NCBI RefSeq assembly: GCF_017876295.1
Contig: NZ_JAGINT010000002.1
Span: forward strand, 124,001 to 188,000
Source of the DNA: Kribbella aluminosa
GTDB taxonomy: Bacteria > Actinomycetota > Actinomycetes > Propionibacteriales > Kribbellaceae
Direction: 5' to 3'
DNA: 64,000 nucleotides
The position numbers were made by a program, and so were the translations under genes. The notes under the pieces are model-generated. The model was given only the letters and a program-made list of their open reading frames with translations. It ran no database searches and was not told the origin of the DNA. Position 1 is the first letter of the stretch. Every line of letters begins with the position of its first letter. Positions 55,923 to 64,000 of the stretch are shown one piece after another.

Positions 55923-56968
55923 AAGCGTTGGTGAAGGCCGAGGCGAAGCCCGGCCTGTGGTTGCAGGACGTACCCGAGCCGAAGATCGAGGCCGACGAGG
56001 TACTGATCAAGGTCCTCCGCACCGGGTTGTGCGGCACCGACCTGCACATCCAGAACTGGGACCCGTGGGCGCAGAAGAACGTTCCGGTGCCGATGGTGAC
56101 CGGGCACGAGTTCTGCGGCGAGGTCGTCGAGGTCGGCGTCGGGGTCCGGGACGTCGCGGTCGGTGACCTGGTCAGCGGCGAGGGCCACCTGGTCTGCGGC
56201 CGCTGCCGGAACTGCCGCGCCGGGCGCCGGCACCTCTGCATCAAGACCCGCGGGCTCGGCGTCCACGTACCGGGAGCGTTCGCGGAGTACGTCGCCCTGC
56301 CGGCGATGAACGCGTGGGTCCACAAGGACCCGGTGGACCTCGACGTCGCCGCGATCTTCGACCCGTTCGGCAACGCCGTACACACAGCGCTGTCGTTCCC
56401 GCTGGTCGGCGAGGACGTGCTGATCACCGGCGCCGGGCCGATCGGCGTGATGGCCGCCGCGGTCGCGCTGCACGCCGGTGCCCGGAACGTGGTGATCACC
56501 GACCTGTCGGAGTACCGGCTGGAACTGGCCCGGAAGATCGGCGTCACCCGTGCGGTGAACGTCGCCGAGGAGACGATCGCGCAGGCCCAGCAGAGCCTCG
56601 GGATGCGCGAGGGGTTCGACGTCGGGATGGAGATGTCCGGGCAGCCGGCCGCGCTCCGGGACCTGCTCGCGAACATGACGCACGGCGGGAAGGTCGCGAT
56701 GCTCGGGCTGCCGGCCGACGAGATCGCGATCGACTGGGGCACCGTGGTGCTGAACATGCTGACCATCAAGGGCATCTACGGCCGGGAGATGTTCGAGACC
56801 TGGTACTCGATGTCGGTGATGCTGGAGCGCGGGCTGGACCTGACGCCGGTGATCACCCACCGGTTCGGGTACGGCGACTTCGAGCGCGCGTTCGACGTCG
56901 CCCGGCAGGGGCAGTGCGGCAAGGTGATCATGGACTGGACGGCTGACACGCTGGAGGAGAAGCACTGA
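55919..56968 (+). CDS. tdh: L-threonine 3-dehydrogenase
   Basis: A 349-aa zinc alcohol-dehydrogenase-family enzyme oxidising threonine to 2-amino-3-ketobutyrate with NAD+. Active-site residues match the family: Cys38, Thr40, His43 (GLCGTDLH) and His63-Glu64 (TGHEFCGE). The structural zinc site CGRCRNCRAGRRHLC and the cofactor loop ITGAGPIGVMAAAV are intact. The start is TTG 55919, coupled to the mini-ORF before it; no ATG lies near the right position in frame. It is joined to kbl by TGATG. Confidence 0.95.
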   Translation: MKALVKAEAKPGLWLQDVPEPKIEADEVLIKVLRTGLCGTDLHIQNWDPWAQKNVPVPMVTGHEFCGEVVEVGVGVRDVAVGDLVSGEGHLVCGRCRNCRAGRRHLCIKTRGLGVHVPGAFAEYVALPAMNAWVHKDPVDLDVAAIFDPFGNAVHTALSFPLVGEDVLITGAGPIGVMAAAVALHAGARNVVITDLSEYRLELARKIGVTRAVNVAEETIAQAQQSLGMREGFDVGMEMSGQPAALRDLLANMTHGGKVAMLGLPADEIAIDWGTVVLNMLTIKGIYGREMFETWYSMSVMLERGLDLTPVITHRFGYGDFERAFDVARQGQCGKVIMDWTADTLEEKH

Positions 56969-58149
56969 TGTTCGGGCGGATGCGGGACGACCTGACGGCG
57001 ACCATCGGCGAGATCCGGGACGCCGGGCTGTACAAGTCCGAGCGGGTGATCACGTCGCCGCAGCAGGCGTTGATCTCGGTTGCCACCGGCAACGAGGTGC
57101 TCAACTTCTGCGCGAACAACTACCTCGGGCTGTCCGACCACCCGGAGGTCGTCGCCGCGGCGAAGGAAGCCCTCGACCGGTGGGGCTTCGGGCTGTCCTC
57201 GGTGCGCTTCATCTGCGGCACCCAGCAGATCCACAAGGACCTGGAAGGTGCCCTGAGCAACTTCCTCGGCACCGAGGACACCATCCTCTACAGCTCCTGC
57301 TTCGACGCGAACGGCGGCCTGTTCGAGACGCTGCTCGGCGCCGAGGACGCGATCATCTCCGACGAGCTGAACCACGCCAGCATCATCGACGGCGTCCGGC
57401 TGTCGAAGGCCAAGCGCTACCGGTACAAGAACCGCGACATGGCCGACCTGGAGGCACAGCTCAAGGACGCGGCGGACGCGCGGTACCGGCTGATCGCCAC
57501 CGACGGCGTGTTCTCGATGGACGGGTACGTCGCCCCGCTGGACGAGATCTGCGACCTGGCCGAGCGCTACGACGCGCTGGTGATGGTCGACGACTCGCAC
57601 GCGGTCGGCTTCGTCGGCCCGGACGGCGCCGGTACGCCGTCGTTGTTCGGCGTGAAGGACCGCGTCGACATCGTCACCGGCACCCTCGGCAAGGCGCTCG
57701 GCGGCGCGTCCGGCGGGTACGTCGCCGCCCGCCGCGAGATCGTCGAGCTGCTCCGGCAGCGGTCCCGCCCGTACCTGTTCTCGAACTCGCTGGCCCCGTC
57801 GGTGACCGCCGCGTCGCTGAAGGCCCTGGAACTGATCGGCAGCTCCAGCGCCCTCCGCGACAAGCTCGCCGCGAACACGAAGCTCTTCCGCGCCAAGATG
57901 ACCGAGGCCGGCTTCGACGTCCTCCCCGGCGACCACCCGATCTCCCCGGTGATGATCGGCGACGCCGCGGCAGCCGGCCGCCTGGCCGACAAGCTCCTCG
58001 ACCTCGGCATCTACGTCATCGGCTTCTCGTACCCCGTGGTTCCCCAGGGCAAGGCCCGCATCCGCGTCCAACTCTCCGCTGCCCACTCCACCGAGGACGT
58101 AGAACGCGCGATCGCAGCCTTCACCGAGGCCCGCACCGCCCTCAGCTGA
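56968..58149 (+). CDS. kbl: Glycine C-acetyltransferase (2-amino-3-ketobutyrate CoA ligase)
   Basis: A 393-aa PLP enzyme cleaving 2-amino-3-ketobutyrate with CoA into glycine and acetyl-CoA. Hallmarks: NFCANNYLGLSDHP, SVRFICGTQQIHKDLE, DELNHASIIDG, VDDSHAVGFVG and the PLP lysine in GTLGKALGGASGG. The start ATG overlaps the tdh stop. Together the two genes form the complete threonine-to-glycine route. The gene ends 56 bp before a VapBC module. Confidence 0.97.
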   Translation: MFGRMRDDLTATIGEIRDAGLYKSERVITSPQQALISVATGNEVLNFCANNYLGLSDHPEVVAAAKEALDRWGFGLSSVRFICGTQQIHKDLEGALSNFLGTEDTILYSSCFDANGGLFETLLGAEDAIISDELNHASIIDGVRLSKAKRYRYKNRDMADLEAQLKDAADARYRLIATDGVFSMDGYVAPLDEICDLAERYDALVMVDDSHAVGFVGPDGAGTPSLFGVKDRVDIVTGTLGKALGGASGGYVAARREIVELLRQRSRPYLFSNSLAPSVTAASLKALELIGSSSALRDKLAANTKLFRAKMTEAGFDVLPGDHPISPVMIGDAAAAGRLADKLLDLGIYVIGFSYPVVPQGKARIRVQLSAAHSTEDVERAIAAFTEARTALS

Positions 58150-58176
58150 ACACCCGCCACCAGCTGCGGCACCATC

Positions 58177-58198
58177 GTGGTACCACACCCTGGTACCA
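58177..58198. promoter_or_regulatory. Double palindromic operator of the VapBC module
   Basis: GTGGTACCAC (58177-58186) and TGGTACCA (58191-58198) are two palindromes with centres 13 bp apart, ending seven bases before the antitoxin ATG. Repeated TGGTACCA sites fit autorepression by a VapB or VapBC complex. Confidence 0.8.
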
Positions 58199-58205
58199 TT
58201 TCGGC

Positions 58206-58490
58206 ATGGCTATGAATCTCCGACTCCCGGACGAGACCGCCGCCGCGCTGCAGGCTGAGGCCGAGCGCACCGGTCAGTCTCAGCAGCAGATCGTCCGGGA
58301 AGCTCTCGGTCGACGCCTGCACGTGATCGACCACGAAGCAATGGAGGCTCAGATGACCGACCGGCAGCGTGCCTGGAGCACTCTCGCAGTGCAGCCCGCG
58401 CGGGTTCCCTACCGCAAGGTGCGACCGCGGCTCCAGCTACGGAAGGGCGAGACCAGCCTCGACCTGCTCGGTCGGGACGACCGCTTCTGA
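58206..58490 (+). CDS. VapB-like ribbon-helix-helix antitoxin
   Basis: A 94-aa antitoxin. The N-terminal RHH (about 3-40) reads MNLRLPDETAAALQAEAERT then QSQQQIVREALGRRL. The C-terminal tail (about 60-94) is the toxin-neutralising arm, ending LDLLGRDDRF. ATG 58206 lies just behind the double palindrome; ATG 58212 is the alternative and the mRNA may be leaderless. It is coupled by TGATG to the PIN toxin. The tail resembles Phd/PSK-type VapB tails. Confidence 0.9.
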   Translation: MAMNLRLPDETAAALQAEAERTGQSQQQIVREALGRRLHVIDHEAMEAQMTDRQRAWSTLAVQPARVPYRKVRPRLQLRKGETSLDLLGRDDRF

Positions 58491-58900
58491 TGCGGGTGTA
58501 CTTCGACAGCAGCGCGTTGATCAACAGAGTCGTCGCCGAGCCGGAGTCGGACGCACTGGTCGACTTCCTCGACGAATGCTACGAACGGGGCGATGTCGTG
58601 GCTTCGTCGTCGCTCGCGTGGGTCGAGGTCTCCCGCGCCGTGCTCGCGCGGGTGAAGTCGCCGGGCGACGCGGGTGAGCTGATCGAGAGCGCGATGTCCG
58701 GAATCGACGAGCGTCCGACGTCGGCGGACGTGGTCAGCGTCGCCCGACGGATCGAGCCGCTGATCCTGCGCAGCCTGGACGCACTGCACCTGGCGACCGC
58801 GGTCCTGATCGACGCCGATGTCGTGGTCACGTACGACGATCGCTTGGCCGAGGCCTGCCGGCGGAATGCTCTTGCCGTCACGTCGCCGGGGCGCGGCTGA
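58490..58900 (+). CDS. VapC-like PIN-domain toxin
   Basis: A 136-aa PIN RNase. The acidic site is complete: Asp6 (VYFDSSALIN), Glu46 (WVEVSRA), Asp97 (SLDALHLATA) and Asp116/117 (TYDDRL). VapC toxins cut tRNA or rRNA; the target here is unknown. Its ATG is nested in the antitoxin stop. It looks functional, with no frameshift. Confidence 0.93.
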   Translation: MRVYFDSSALINRVVAEPESDALVDFLDECYERGDVVASSSLAWVEVSRAVLARVKSPGDAGELIESAMSGIDERPTSADVVSVARRIEPLILRSLDALHLATAVLIDADVVVTYDDRLAEACRRNALAVTSPGRG

Positions 58901-58932
58901 CATTTGTCGGTGGTGGCAGGGAGGATGCGGAC

Positions 58933-60018
58933 ATGGTGGTGATGAGTGGGCGGGCGGTCAATCGGGCGACGTTGAGTCGGCAGTTGTTGCTGGGGCGGGA
59001 AGGTGTGGCGGCAGCTGACGTGGTCGGGCGGTTGGTGGGGATGCAGGGGCAGGAGCCGAAGCATCCGTACGTCGGGTTGTGGTCGCGGGTCGTCGGGTTC
59101 GAGGAAGCGGAGTTGGATCGGGCCGTTGCCGAGCGGGAGGTTGTGCGCGGGACGATGTTCCGGGGCACGCTGCATCTGGTGACCGCGGCGGACTACCTGC
59201 GGTTCCGGGTGACGGTGGCGCCGGTGCTGGAGGCCGGGTTGAAGGTGCTCGCGGACCGGGCCGCGGGGCTGGAGCCGGACAAGGTCGTTGCGGCGGCGGA
59301 GAAGCTGCTGGCGAAGGAACCGTTGACGTTCACCGAAGTACGGGACGCTCTGCTGCTGCAGTTCCCGGACGTGAACGAGCGGGCGCTCGGGTTCTGCACG
59401 CGGATGCTGGTGCCGCTGGTGATGTACCCGGCCGACGTCCGCTGGTCCTGGACGGCGAACTCGAAGTTCACGCCCGCCGAGGAGTGGATCGGCAAACAGT
59501 TGCACCCAGACGCGGAGCCCGCAGAGCTCGTCACCAGGTATCTCGCGGCGTTCGGTCCCGCGACACCGGCGGACTTCCAGACCTGGTCCGGCCTGCAGAA
59601 GGCCAAGCCGCTGTTCGACACGCTCGACCTGGAGACCTTCGAGGACGAGACCGGCAAGACGCTGTACGACGTACCGGACGCGACCCGGCCGGACGCGGAC
59701 ACGCCCGCGCCGGTGCGGTTCCTGCCGGAGTTCGACAACCTGCTGCTGTCGCACGCGAAGCGGGAGCGGATCATCGCCGACGAGCACAAGCCGGCCGTGT
59801 TCACGAAGAACCTCCGGGTCAAGGCGACGGACACCGTGGACGGCTTCGTCGCCGGGCTGTGGACGAGCGAGCAGAAGCGTGGTGTGGCCACTCTCACGCT
59901 GACGCCGTTCGGCAAGACGCTCAAGAAGACCCAGGCCGAGCTCGAGCGGGAAGGCAGCGCGCTGCTCCGGTTCCTGGAACCCAACGCCAAGTCCTATGCG
60001 GTGGTTACTGCCGGTTAA
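58933..60018 (+). CDS. AlkZ/YcaQ-like winged-helix DNA-binding protein (HTH_42)
   Basis: A 361-aa protein of the family that includes the interstrand-crosslink DNA glycosylases AlkZ and YcaQ. The QxQ motif (Gln38 and Gln40 in GMQGQEPKHP) matches the catalytic pair of AlkZ-type enzymes. The conserved RGTLHLVTAADY, a DVRWSWTANSKF segment and FLPEFDNLLLSHAKR are also present. GGAGG lies eight bases before ATG 58933. A DNA-repair or self-resistance role is possible, but many family members lack tested activity. Confidence 0.85.
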   Translation: MVVMSGRAVNRATLSRQLLLGREGVAAADVVGRLVGMQGQEPKHPYVGLWSRVVGFEEAELDRAVAEREVVRGTMFRGTLHLVTAADYLRFRVTVAPVLEAGLKVLADRAAGLEPDKVVAAAEKLLAKEPLTFTEVRDALLLQFPDVNERALGFCTRMLVPLVMYPADVRWSWTANSKFTPAEEWIGKQLHPDAEPAELVTRYLAAFGPATPADFQTWSGLQKAKPLFDTLDLETFEDETGKTLYDVPDATRPDADTPAPVRFLPEFDNLLLSHAKRERIIADEHKPAVFTKNLRVKATDTVDGFVAGLWTSEQKRGVATLTLTPFGKTLKKTQAELEREGSALLRFLEPNAKSYAVVTAG

Positions 60019-60080
60019 TGAGGTTGTTGTCACACGTCAGATGACTGGGCCGGAAACCTTTTGCCGGGTGGAATGGGCAG

Positions 60081-60905
60081 ATGAGTACAGTCCCCTCCAT
60101 CACTCTGGACAACGGCGTCGAGATCCCGCAGCTGGGCCTGGGGGTCTGGCAGGTCGAGGACGCGATCGTCACCGACGTGGTGACGACGGCGTTCGAGACC
60201 GGCTACCGGCACATCGACACCGCCGCGATCTACGGCAACGAGGCCGGCGTCGGCAGGGCGATCGCCGCGTCCGGCATCCCCCGTGACGAGCTGTTCGTCA
60301 CCACCAAGGTGTGGAACTCCGAGCAGGGCTACGACAGCACGCTGAAGGCCTTCGACAGCAGCCTCGGGAGGCTCGGCCTGGAGACCGTCGACCTGTACCT
60401 GATCCACTGGCAGTCACTGCAGCGGGACCTGTACGTCGACACCTGGAAGGCGCTCGAGCAGCTGTACGCCGACAAGCGCGTCCGCGCGATCGGCGTCTCG
60501 AACTTCCACGAGCCGGCGCTCCGGCGGATCTTCGAGGAGACCACGATCCGTCCGGCGGTGAACCAGATCGAGCTGCACCCGGCGCTGCCGCAGGACGAGC
60601 TGCGCGCGTTCAACGCCGAGAACGACATCGTCACCGAGGCGTGGAGCCCGCTGGCGTCCGGCGAACTGCTCGGCAACGCGGCACTGACGGCGATCGGCGC
60701 GAAGTACGGCAAGTCGCCGGCCCAGGTGATGATCCGCTGGCACCTGCAGCTCGGCAACGTGGTGATCCCGAAGACCGTCACGCCGAGCCGGATCCGGGAG
60801 AACTTCGAGGTCTTCGACTTCGCGCTCGACAACGACGACATGGCCGCGATCGCGGACCTGGAGACCGGCGTCCGCACCGGCGGCGACCCGGACGTCTTCG
60901 GCTGA
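60081..60905 (+). CDS. Aldo/keto reductase
   Basis: A 274-aa monomeric (beta/alpha)8 AKR of the 2,5-diketo-gluconate reductase-like group. The catalytic tetrad is Asp46, Tyr51, Lys76 and His109 (HIDTAAIYGNE, VTTKVW, YLIHW). NADPH contacts are in the late VIPKTVTPSRIREN. Substrate is unknown. It starts at ATG 60081, 62 bp after the AlkZ-like gene, and its end faces the LysR gene. Confidence 0.94.
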   Translation: MSTVPSITLDNGVEIPQLGLGVWQVEDAIVTDVVTTAFETGYRHIDTAAIYGNEAGVGRAIAASGIPRDELFVTTKVWNSEQGYDSTLKAFDSSLGRLGLETVDLYLIHWQSLQRDLYVDTWKALEQLYADKRVRAIGVSNFHEPALRRIFEETTIRPAVNQIELHPALPQDELRAFNAENDIVTEAWSPLASGELLGNAALTAIGAKYGKSPAQVMIRWHLQLGNVVIPKTVTPSRIRENFEVFDFALDNDDMAAIADLETGVRTGGDPDVFG

Positions 60906-60920
60906 GCCAGTTCCATTCGG

Positions 60921-61814
60921 CTAAACCAGTTCCAGAAAGCGCGCCAGTACGGGCGAGCGGTTGTCCGGCGACCAGGCTACGGAGAGTTGCCACAGTGGCA
61001 GGTCGTCGGACAACTCGCGGTACACCACGGCGTCCGGGTTCGACGGCGGTGTCGGGCCGATCAGCAGCGAGATGCCGAGCCCGGCCGCGACCAGCGACAC
61101 GATCGTCTGTACGTCGGCCGCCTCCTGCTCGATCCGCGGCGTGAACCCGGCCGCGCGGCAGAGCCCGACGATCGTGTCGTACACCGCCGGCCCACTCGAC
61201 CGCGTGTAGAACACGAACGACTCGTCCGCGAGCTCCGCCAGCCGGAGCCGTTTCCGCCGCGCCAGCCGGTGCCGGGCGGGCAAGGTCACCACGAGCCGGT
61301 CCTCGGCGACCACCCGCGACGTCAGCTTCGGCGCGAGCTGTACGACGGCACTGCCGCCGGCCGGCGTACTCGGCCGCATCAGCCCGACGTCGATCCGCCC
61401 GTCGCGCAACGCCTCCGTCTGCCGGAGTGTCGTCCACGCCTCCAGATCCAGCACGACCTCGGGGTACGCCCGGCGGAACGCGCCGAGCAGCCGCGGCAGT
61501 ATTTCGAACGTCGCCGACTGCACGAACCGCAGCCGCAACGTCCCGAGCTCACCGCGCTGCGTCCGCAGCGCCGCCCGCACCGCCTCCTCGGACCGGCGCA
61601 ACAGCTCCCGCGCCTCCGCGAGGAACGTCTCCCCCGCGGCCGTCAGCACGAACCGGCGCTTCACCCGCGCGAACAGCTCGACGCCCAGATCGTGTTCCAG
61701 GGCGGCGATCTGACGGCTGAGCGACGGCTGGGTGAGGTGCAGCCGGACCGCCGCGCGCCCGACGTTCAGCTCCTCGGCCACCGTCACGAACGACCTGAGC
61801 TGCCGCAGTTCCAT
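60921..61814 (-). CDS. LysR-family regulator
   Basis: A 297-aa LTTR. The HTH is LNVGRAAVRLHLTQPSLSRQ with the following LEHDLGVELFAR. The periplasmic-binding-like effector domain begins about residue 88 (LRLRFVQSATFEILPRLLGAF). ATG 61814 (MELRQLR) is the family's usual start; a GTG- or ATG-led extension of four residues is possible. The regulated partner may be the aldo/keto reductase converging on it, or the small gene on the other side. Confidence 0.93.
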   Translation of the reverse strand: MELRQLRSFVTVAEELNVGRAAVRLHLTQPSLSRQIAALEHDLGVELFARVKRRFVLTAAGETFLAEARELLRRSEEAVRAALRTQRGELGTLRLRFVQSATFEILPRLLGAFRRAYPEVVLDLEAWTTLRQTEALRDGRIDVGLMRPSTPAGGSAVVQLAPKLTSRVVAEDRLVVTLPARHRLARRKRLRLAELADESFVFYTRSSGPAVYDTIVGLCRAAGFTPRIEQEAADVQTIVSLVAAGLGISLLIGPTPPSNPDAVVYRELSDDLPLWQLSVAWSPDNRSPVLARFLELV

Positions 61815-61898
61815 GGACCACATCATGCACCAGAAGCATCAACTCTGCGCACAACTTTCATTGGACGTATCAACGGTCTGATTTCTACTGTCGAAGGC

Positions 61899-62117
61899 AT
61901 GCAATACATCCCGTTCTCGGTCATCAAGTCGATCCACGAACAGACCCACTCCGCGATGCCGGACGCCCCGCTGCGTCCCCACGTCCCGAAACGCAACCCG
62001 ATCCGCGACGCCGTCATCCGGTGGCGCGAACGCCGTACGCCGCCCCGCGAACTGGTGTGCCAAGCTGAGGACCGTGATCGAGGTACGACGCCTGCGGGTG
62101 TTGCGCGCGCTTGCTGA
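61899..62117 (+). CDS. Small basic protein between two LysR genes
   Basis: A 72-aa frame, MQYIPFSVIKSIHEQTHSAM at the start followed by RPHVPKRNPIRDAVIRWRER. The first 48 residues have codon bias and composition of a real small protein; the last 24 overlap the start of the next LysR gene in another frame. It diverges from the 61814 LysR gene with an 84-bp gap. No good ribosome site; it may be leaderless. No known family. Confidence 0.42.
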   Translation: MQYIPFSVIKSIHEQTHSAMPDAPLRPHVPKRNPIRDAVIRWRERRTPPRELVCQAEDRDRGTTPAGVARAC

Positions 62118-62985
62118 CCACGGCACCGTGACCGCGGCCGCCGAGGTGCTGCACCTGACACCCTCGGCGGTCTCGCAGCAACTGGCGGCCCTGGAGACCG
62201 AGGTCGGCCAGGAACTGCTCGAACGCCGCGGCCGCAGGGTGTCGATCACCTCCGCCGGCCGCCTGCTGCTCGCTCACGCGGACACCATCCTCGCCGAGGT
62301 CGAACGCGCCGAGGACGCGATGCGGCTGCATGCGAACGGCGCGAACGGCGAGGTCCGCGTGACGGCTTTCGCGACCGCGATCAGCTTGCTGGTCGCGCCG
62401 GCACTGACCCGGCTCCGCGAAACCAGCCCCGGCCTCAGCCTCGTCGTCCGGGACGCCGAAGGCCATCAGGGCATCACCCAACTGCTCGACGGCGACGCTG
62501 ACCTGGCAATCGCCGTCGAACACCGCGGCTCCCCCCGCCCCGACGACCGCCGACTCACCCGCATCCCCCTGTACGCCGAACCCTTCGTCGCCGTCCTCTC
62601 TCCGACCCACCCCCTGATCGGCGGGGGCGGCGGGGAGGGTGCGATCGAGCTGGCGGCGCTTGCGAACGACGACTGGGTGATGCCCGCCCCGGGCAACCCG
62701 ATCCGCGACGTCGTCCTGCTCGCCTGCGAACAGGCGGGCTTCCAGCCCCGGATCGTCCACCAGTCCGACGACTTCCGCGCCGTCGCCGCGCTGGTCGCGG
62801 CCGGCGGCGGCGTCTCCCTGGTCCCCCGGCTCGCCGTACCCGACCCGACCCTCGCCCTGATCCGCCCGCTCCCCGACCCGGCTCCCACCCGCCGCGTGTA
62901 CGCCGCCGTCCGCACCAGCCGCGCCGACCACCCACTGATCACGGCGACCCTCGCCGTCCTCACCGAGGTCGCCGAGAAGCTCTAG
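62074..62985 (+). CDS. LysR-family regulator
   Basis: A 303-aa LTTR starting at GTG 62074. The HTH reads GTVTAAAEVLHLTPSAVSQQ then LETEVGQELLERRGRRV. The effector domain has SLLVAPALTRLRETSPGLSL and a Gly-rich loop (GGGGGEGAIE) at about residue 190. In many actinobacteria such regulators sit next to a DMT exporter or metabolic gene, but here it is flanked by a convergent reductase with which it shares the CTAG stop overlap. Confidence 0.92.
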   Translation: MIEVRRLRVLRALADHGTVTAAAEVLHLTPSAVSQQLAALETEVGQELLERRGRRVSITSAGRLLLAHADTILAEVERAEDAMRLHANGANGEVRVTAFATAISLLVAPALTRLRETSPGLSLVVRDAEGHQGITQLLDGDADLAIAVEHRGSPRPDDRRLTRIPLYAEPFVAVLSPTHPLIGGGGGEGAIELAALANDDWVMPAPGNPIRDVVLLACEQAGFQPRIVHQSDDFRAVAALVAAGGGVSLVPRLAVPDPTLALIRPLPDPAPTRRVYAAVRTSRADHPLITATLAVLTEVAEKL

Positions 62986-63653
62986 TTCGAGATCACCGCG
63001 GTCCTCCGGACCAGGGCCGCATCGTCGATCGCGTTGAGCATGTACGTCGCGACGTCCGCGCGGGTGATCGTGAAGCCGCCCCGGACGGTCCCTTCGGTGC
63101 TACTGCGGAAGGTCCCTTTCGCAGAGCCGTTCGTCAACCGCGGCGGGCAGACGATCGTCCAGTCGAGTGGGCTCGCGCCGATCAGTTCCTCCATCCCGCG
63201 GGCGTCCGCGAACGACTCCCGGAGCAGCCGCTGGATGAGCGGTTTCACGACGTACTTCGTGACCGGGCCGTCGTTGCCCGTGTGGATGCCGGCCACGCTC
63301 ACCACGACGTACCGACGAACGCCGCTGTCCTCCATCGCCTGCAGGGTGCTCCGGGCGCTCGACGTCAGGACGTCGCTCGGCCCCTTCGGGCGCGGGCCCA
63401 GTGCGGACAGTACGGCGTCGTGGCCGGCGAGGACCGGGGCGATCGACGTCGGGTCCAGCACGTCGGCGGTCACCACCTCGACCAGGCCGCCGGAGACGCC
63501 GGCGCGGGCCGCGACCAGGCGGAGCTCCGGGAGCGGCACCTGCAGGGTCGAGCCCTCGCGGACGACGGCCGTGACCGTGTGCCCGGCCGCTACGGCCTGG
63601 CACACCAGCTCGGTCCCGATCCGCCCGGATGCCCCGAACACCACCAGCTTCAT
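62982..63653 (-). CDS. NAD(P)H-binding atypical SDR (NmrA-like)
   Basis: A 223-aa atypical short-chain dehydrogenase. The N-terminal KLVVFGASGRIGTELV is the GxSGxxG cofactor motif; HDAVLSALGPR and RYVVVSVAGIH follow. It lacks the YxxxK catalytic motif, so it may be a reductase or redox sensor. ATG 63653 has GGAGG seven bases upstream; ATG 63659 is inside that site. It diverges from a TetR gene across two direct repeats and is its likely target. Confidence 0.9.
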   Translation of the reverse strand: MKLVVFGASGRIGTELVCQAVAAGHTVTAVVREGSTLQVPLPELRLVAARAGVSGGLVEVVTADVLDPTSIAPVLAGHDAVLSALGPRPKGPSDVLTSSARSTLQAMEDSGVRRYVVVSVAGIHTGNDGPVTKYVVKPLIQRLLRESFADARGMEELIGASPLDWTIVCPPRLTNGSAKGTFRSSTEGTVRGGFTITRADVATYMLNAIDDAALVRRTAVISN

Positions 63654-63666
63654 CGTCATTCCTCCA

Positions 63667-63712
63667 GGTTAGTAAACACTCACTCACCATGGTTAGTGAA
63701 CACTCACCAACC
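63667..63712. promoter_or_regulatory. Two 22-bp direct repeats, candidate TetR operators
   Basis: Copies at 63667-63688 and 63691-63712 match at 19 of 22 positions (GGTTAGT(A/G)AACACTCAC core), 24 bp apart. The second copy is itself palindromic at 16 of 22 positions. They fill the gap between the divergent reductase and TetR genes. Confidence 0.8.
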
Positions 63713-63732
63713 TGTCAAGGTAGGGTGCGGAC

Positions 63733-64000
63733 ATGGGGACCCGAGACGAGATCCTGGACGCGGCCGCGGACGTGCTGCGGACGCAGGGGTACGCGCGAGC
63801 CACGACCCGGTCGATCGCGCAGGTCGCCGGGTACTCCGAGGCCGCGCTCTACAAGCACTTCGCGGACAAGTCCGCGATCCTGCTCGCGGTCCTGCACGAA
63901 CGGATGCCGCAGCTGCCCGGTTCGCTGAAGGAGCTGATCGGCAACCCCGGCAGCGGGACGGTGCGCGGCAACCTGACCCGGCTGGCCCGGATCGCGATCG
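63733..64000 (+). CDS. TetR-family regulator, partial (3' end outside window)
   Basis: The first 89 residues of a TetR repressor are visible. The HTH reads ILDAAADVLRTQGYARATTR, then GYSEAALYKHFADKSAIL, a very typical TetR DNA-binding domain. The ligand domain is cut by the window end. It diverges from the NmrA-like reductase across the paired repeats and probably represses it. Confidence 0.9.
   Translation, partial: MGTRDEILDAAADVLRTQGYARATTRSIAQVAGYSEAALYKHFADKSAILLAVLHERMPQLPGSLKELIGNPGSGTVRGNLTRLARIAI

Overview
This is a 64 kb chromosomal stretch of a very high-GC actinobacterium. The codon bias, the AfsR/BTAD regulator, SigE-type sigma factor, class E sortase, DUF3151 protein, IdeR-type iron box and frequent GTG starts, four-base stop/start overlaps and leaderless-looking genes all point to Actinomycetota. 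A soil member of the Propionibacteriales such as Kribbella or a relative is the best guess (inference; no 16S gene is present). Both strands are densely coded. No rRNA, tRNA, CRISPR array, insertion sequence or prophage was recognised.

Layout. 1-2 kb: a truncated FAD monooxygenase diverging from its TetR regulator over a perfect operator. 2.2-6.1 kb: a three-gene envelope glycosylation cassette (GT2-GtrA protein, PMT/ArnT-like GT39 protein, membrane-anchored NGT-repeat protein). 6.2-10.9 kb: a small membrane pair, purB, a SigE-family sigma factor with a membrane partner, and purD. 11-15.7 kb: an SEC-C protein, a secreted protein of unknown role, a hydrolase, FKBP and a GT1 glycosyltransferase. 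15.8-22.8 kb: an iron-siderophore locus with four FecCD permeases, one ATPase and one lipoprotein, diverging from a siderophore-interacting protein across an IdeR/DtxR box. 22.8-31 kb: a secreted alginate-lyase-like enzyme, TetR/SDR pair, secreted lipase, Ser/Thr kinase and purA. 31-36 kb: VOC protein, AraC regulator, MFS exporter, ComB-like phosphatase, DUF3151, HNH nuclease, GNAT.

36-38.7 kb is a small accessory island with less strict codon use: an AbiEi/DUF559-like protein and an ImmA/IrrE protease-PIN (DUF4411) toxin-antitoxin-like pair. It is followed by class II fba, a GntR/UTRA regulator and a SIS sugar-phosphate protein. 42.4-42.8 kb holds debris of two genes. 42.9-44.9 kb encodes the last two steps of hydroxyquinol catabolism. 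45-49.7 kb: GH13 enzyme, FUSC membrane protein with a divergent MarR, TrmH-type methyltransferase and DedA protein. 49.7-55.8 kb: a 993-aa AfsR-type regulator, LemA, a membrane protein, pyrE and a sortase. 55.9-58.9 kb: the tdh-kbl threonine degradation operon and a VapBC pair. The window ends with an AlkZ-like protein, an aldo-keto reductase, two LysR regulators and a reductase/TetR pair, the latter cut by the window edge.

Regulation is unusually readable. Several divergent regulator/target pairs carry clear palindromes or repeats, many operons show ATGA, GTGA or TGATG coupling, and strong hairpins lie behind several genes. All product names come from motif reading without database searches.
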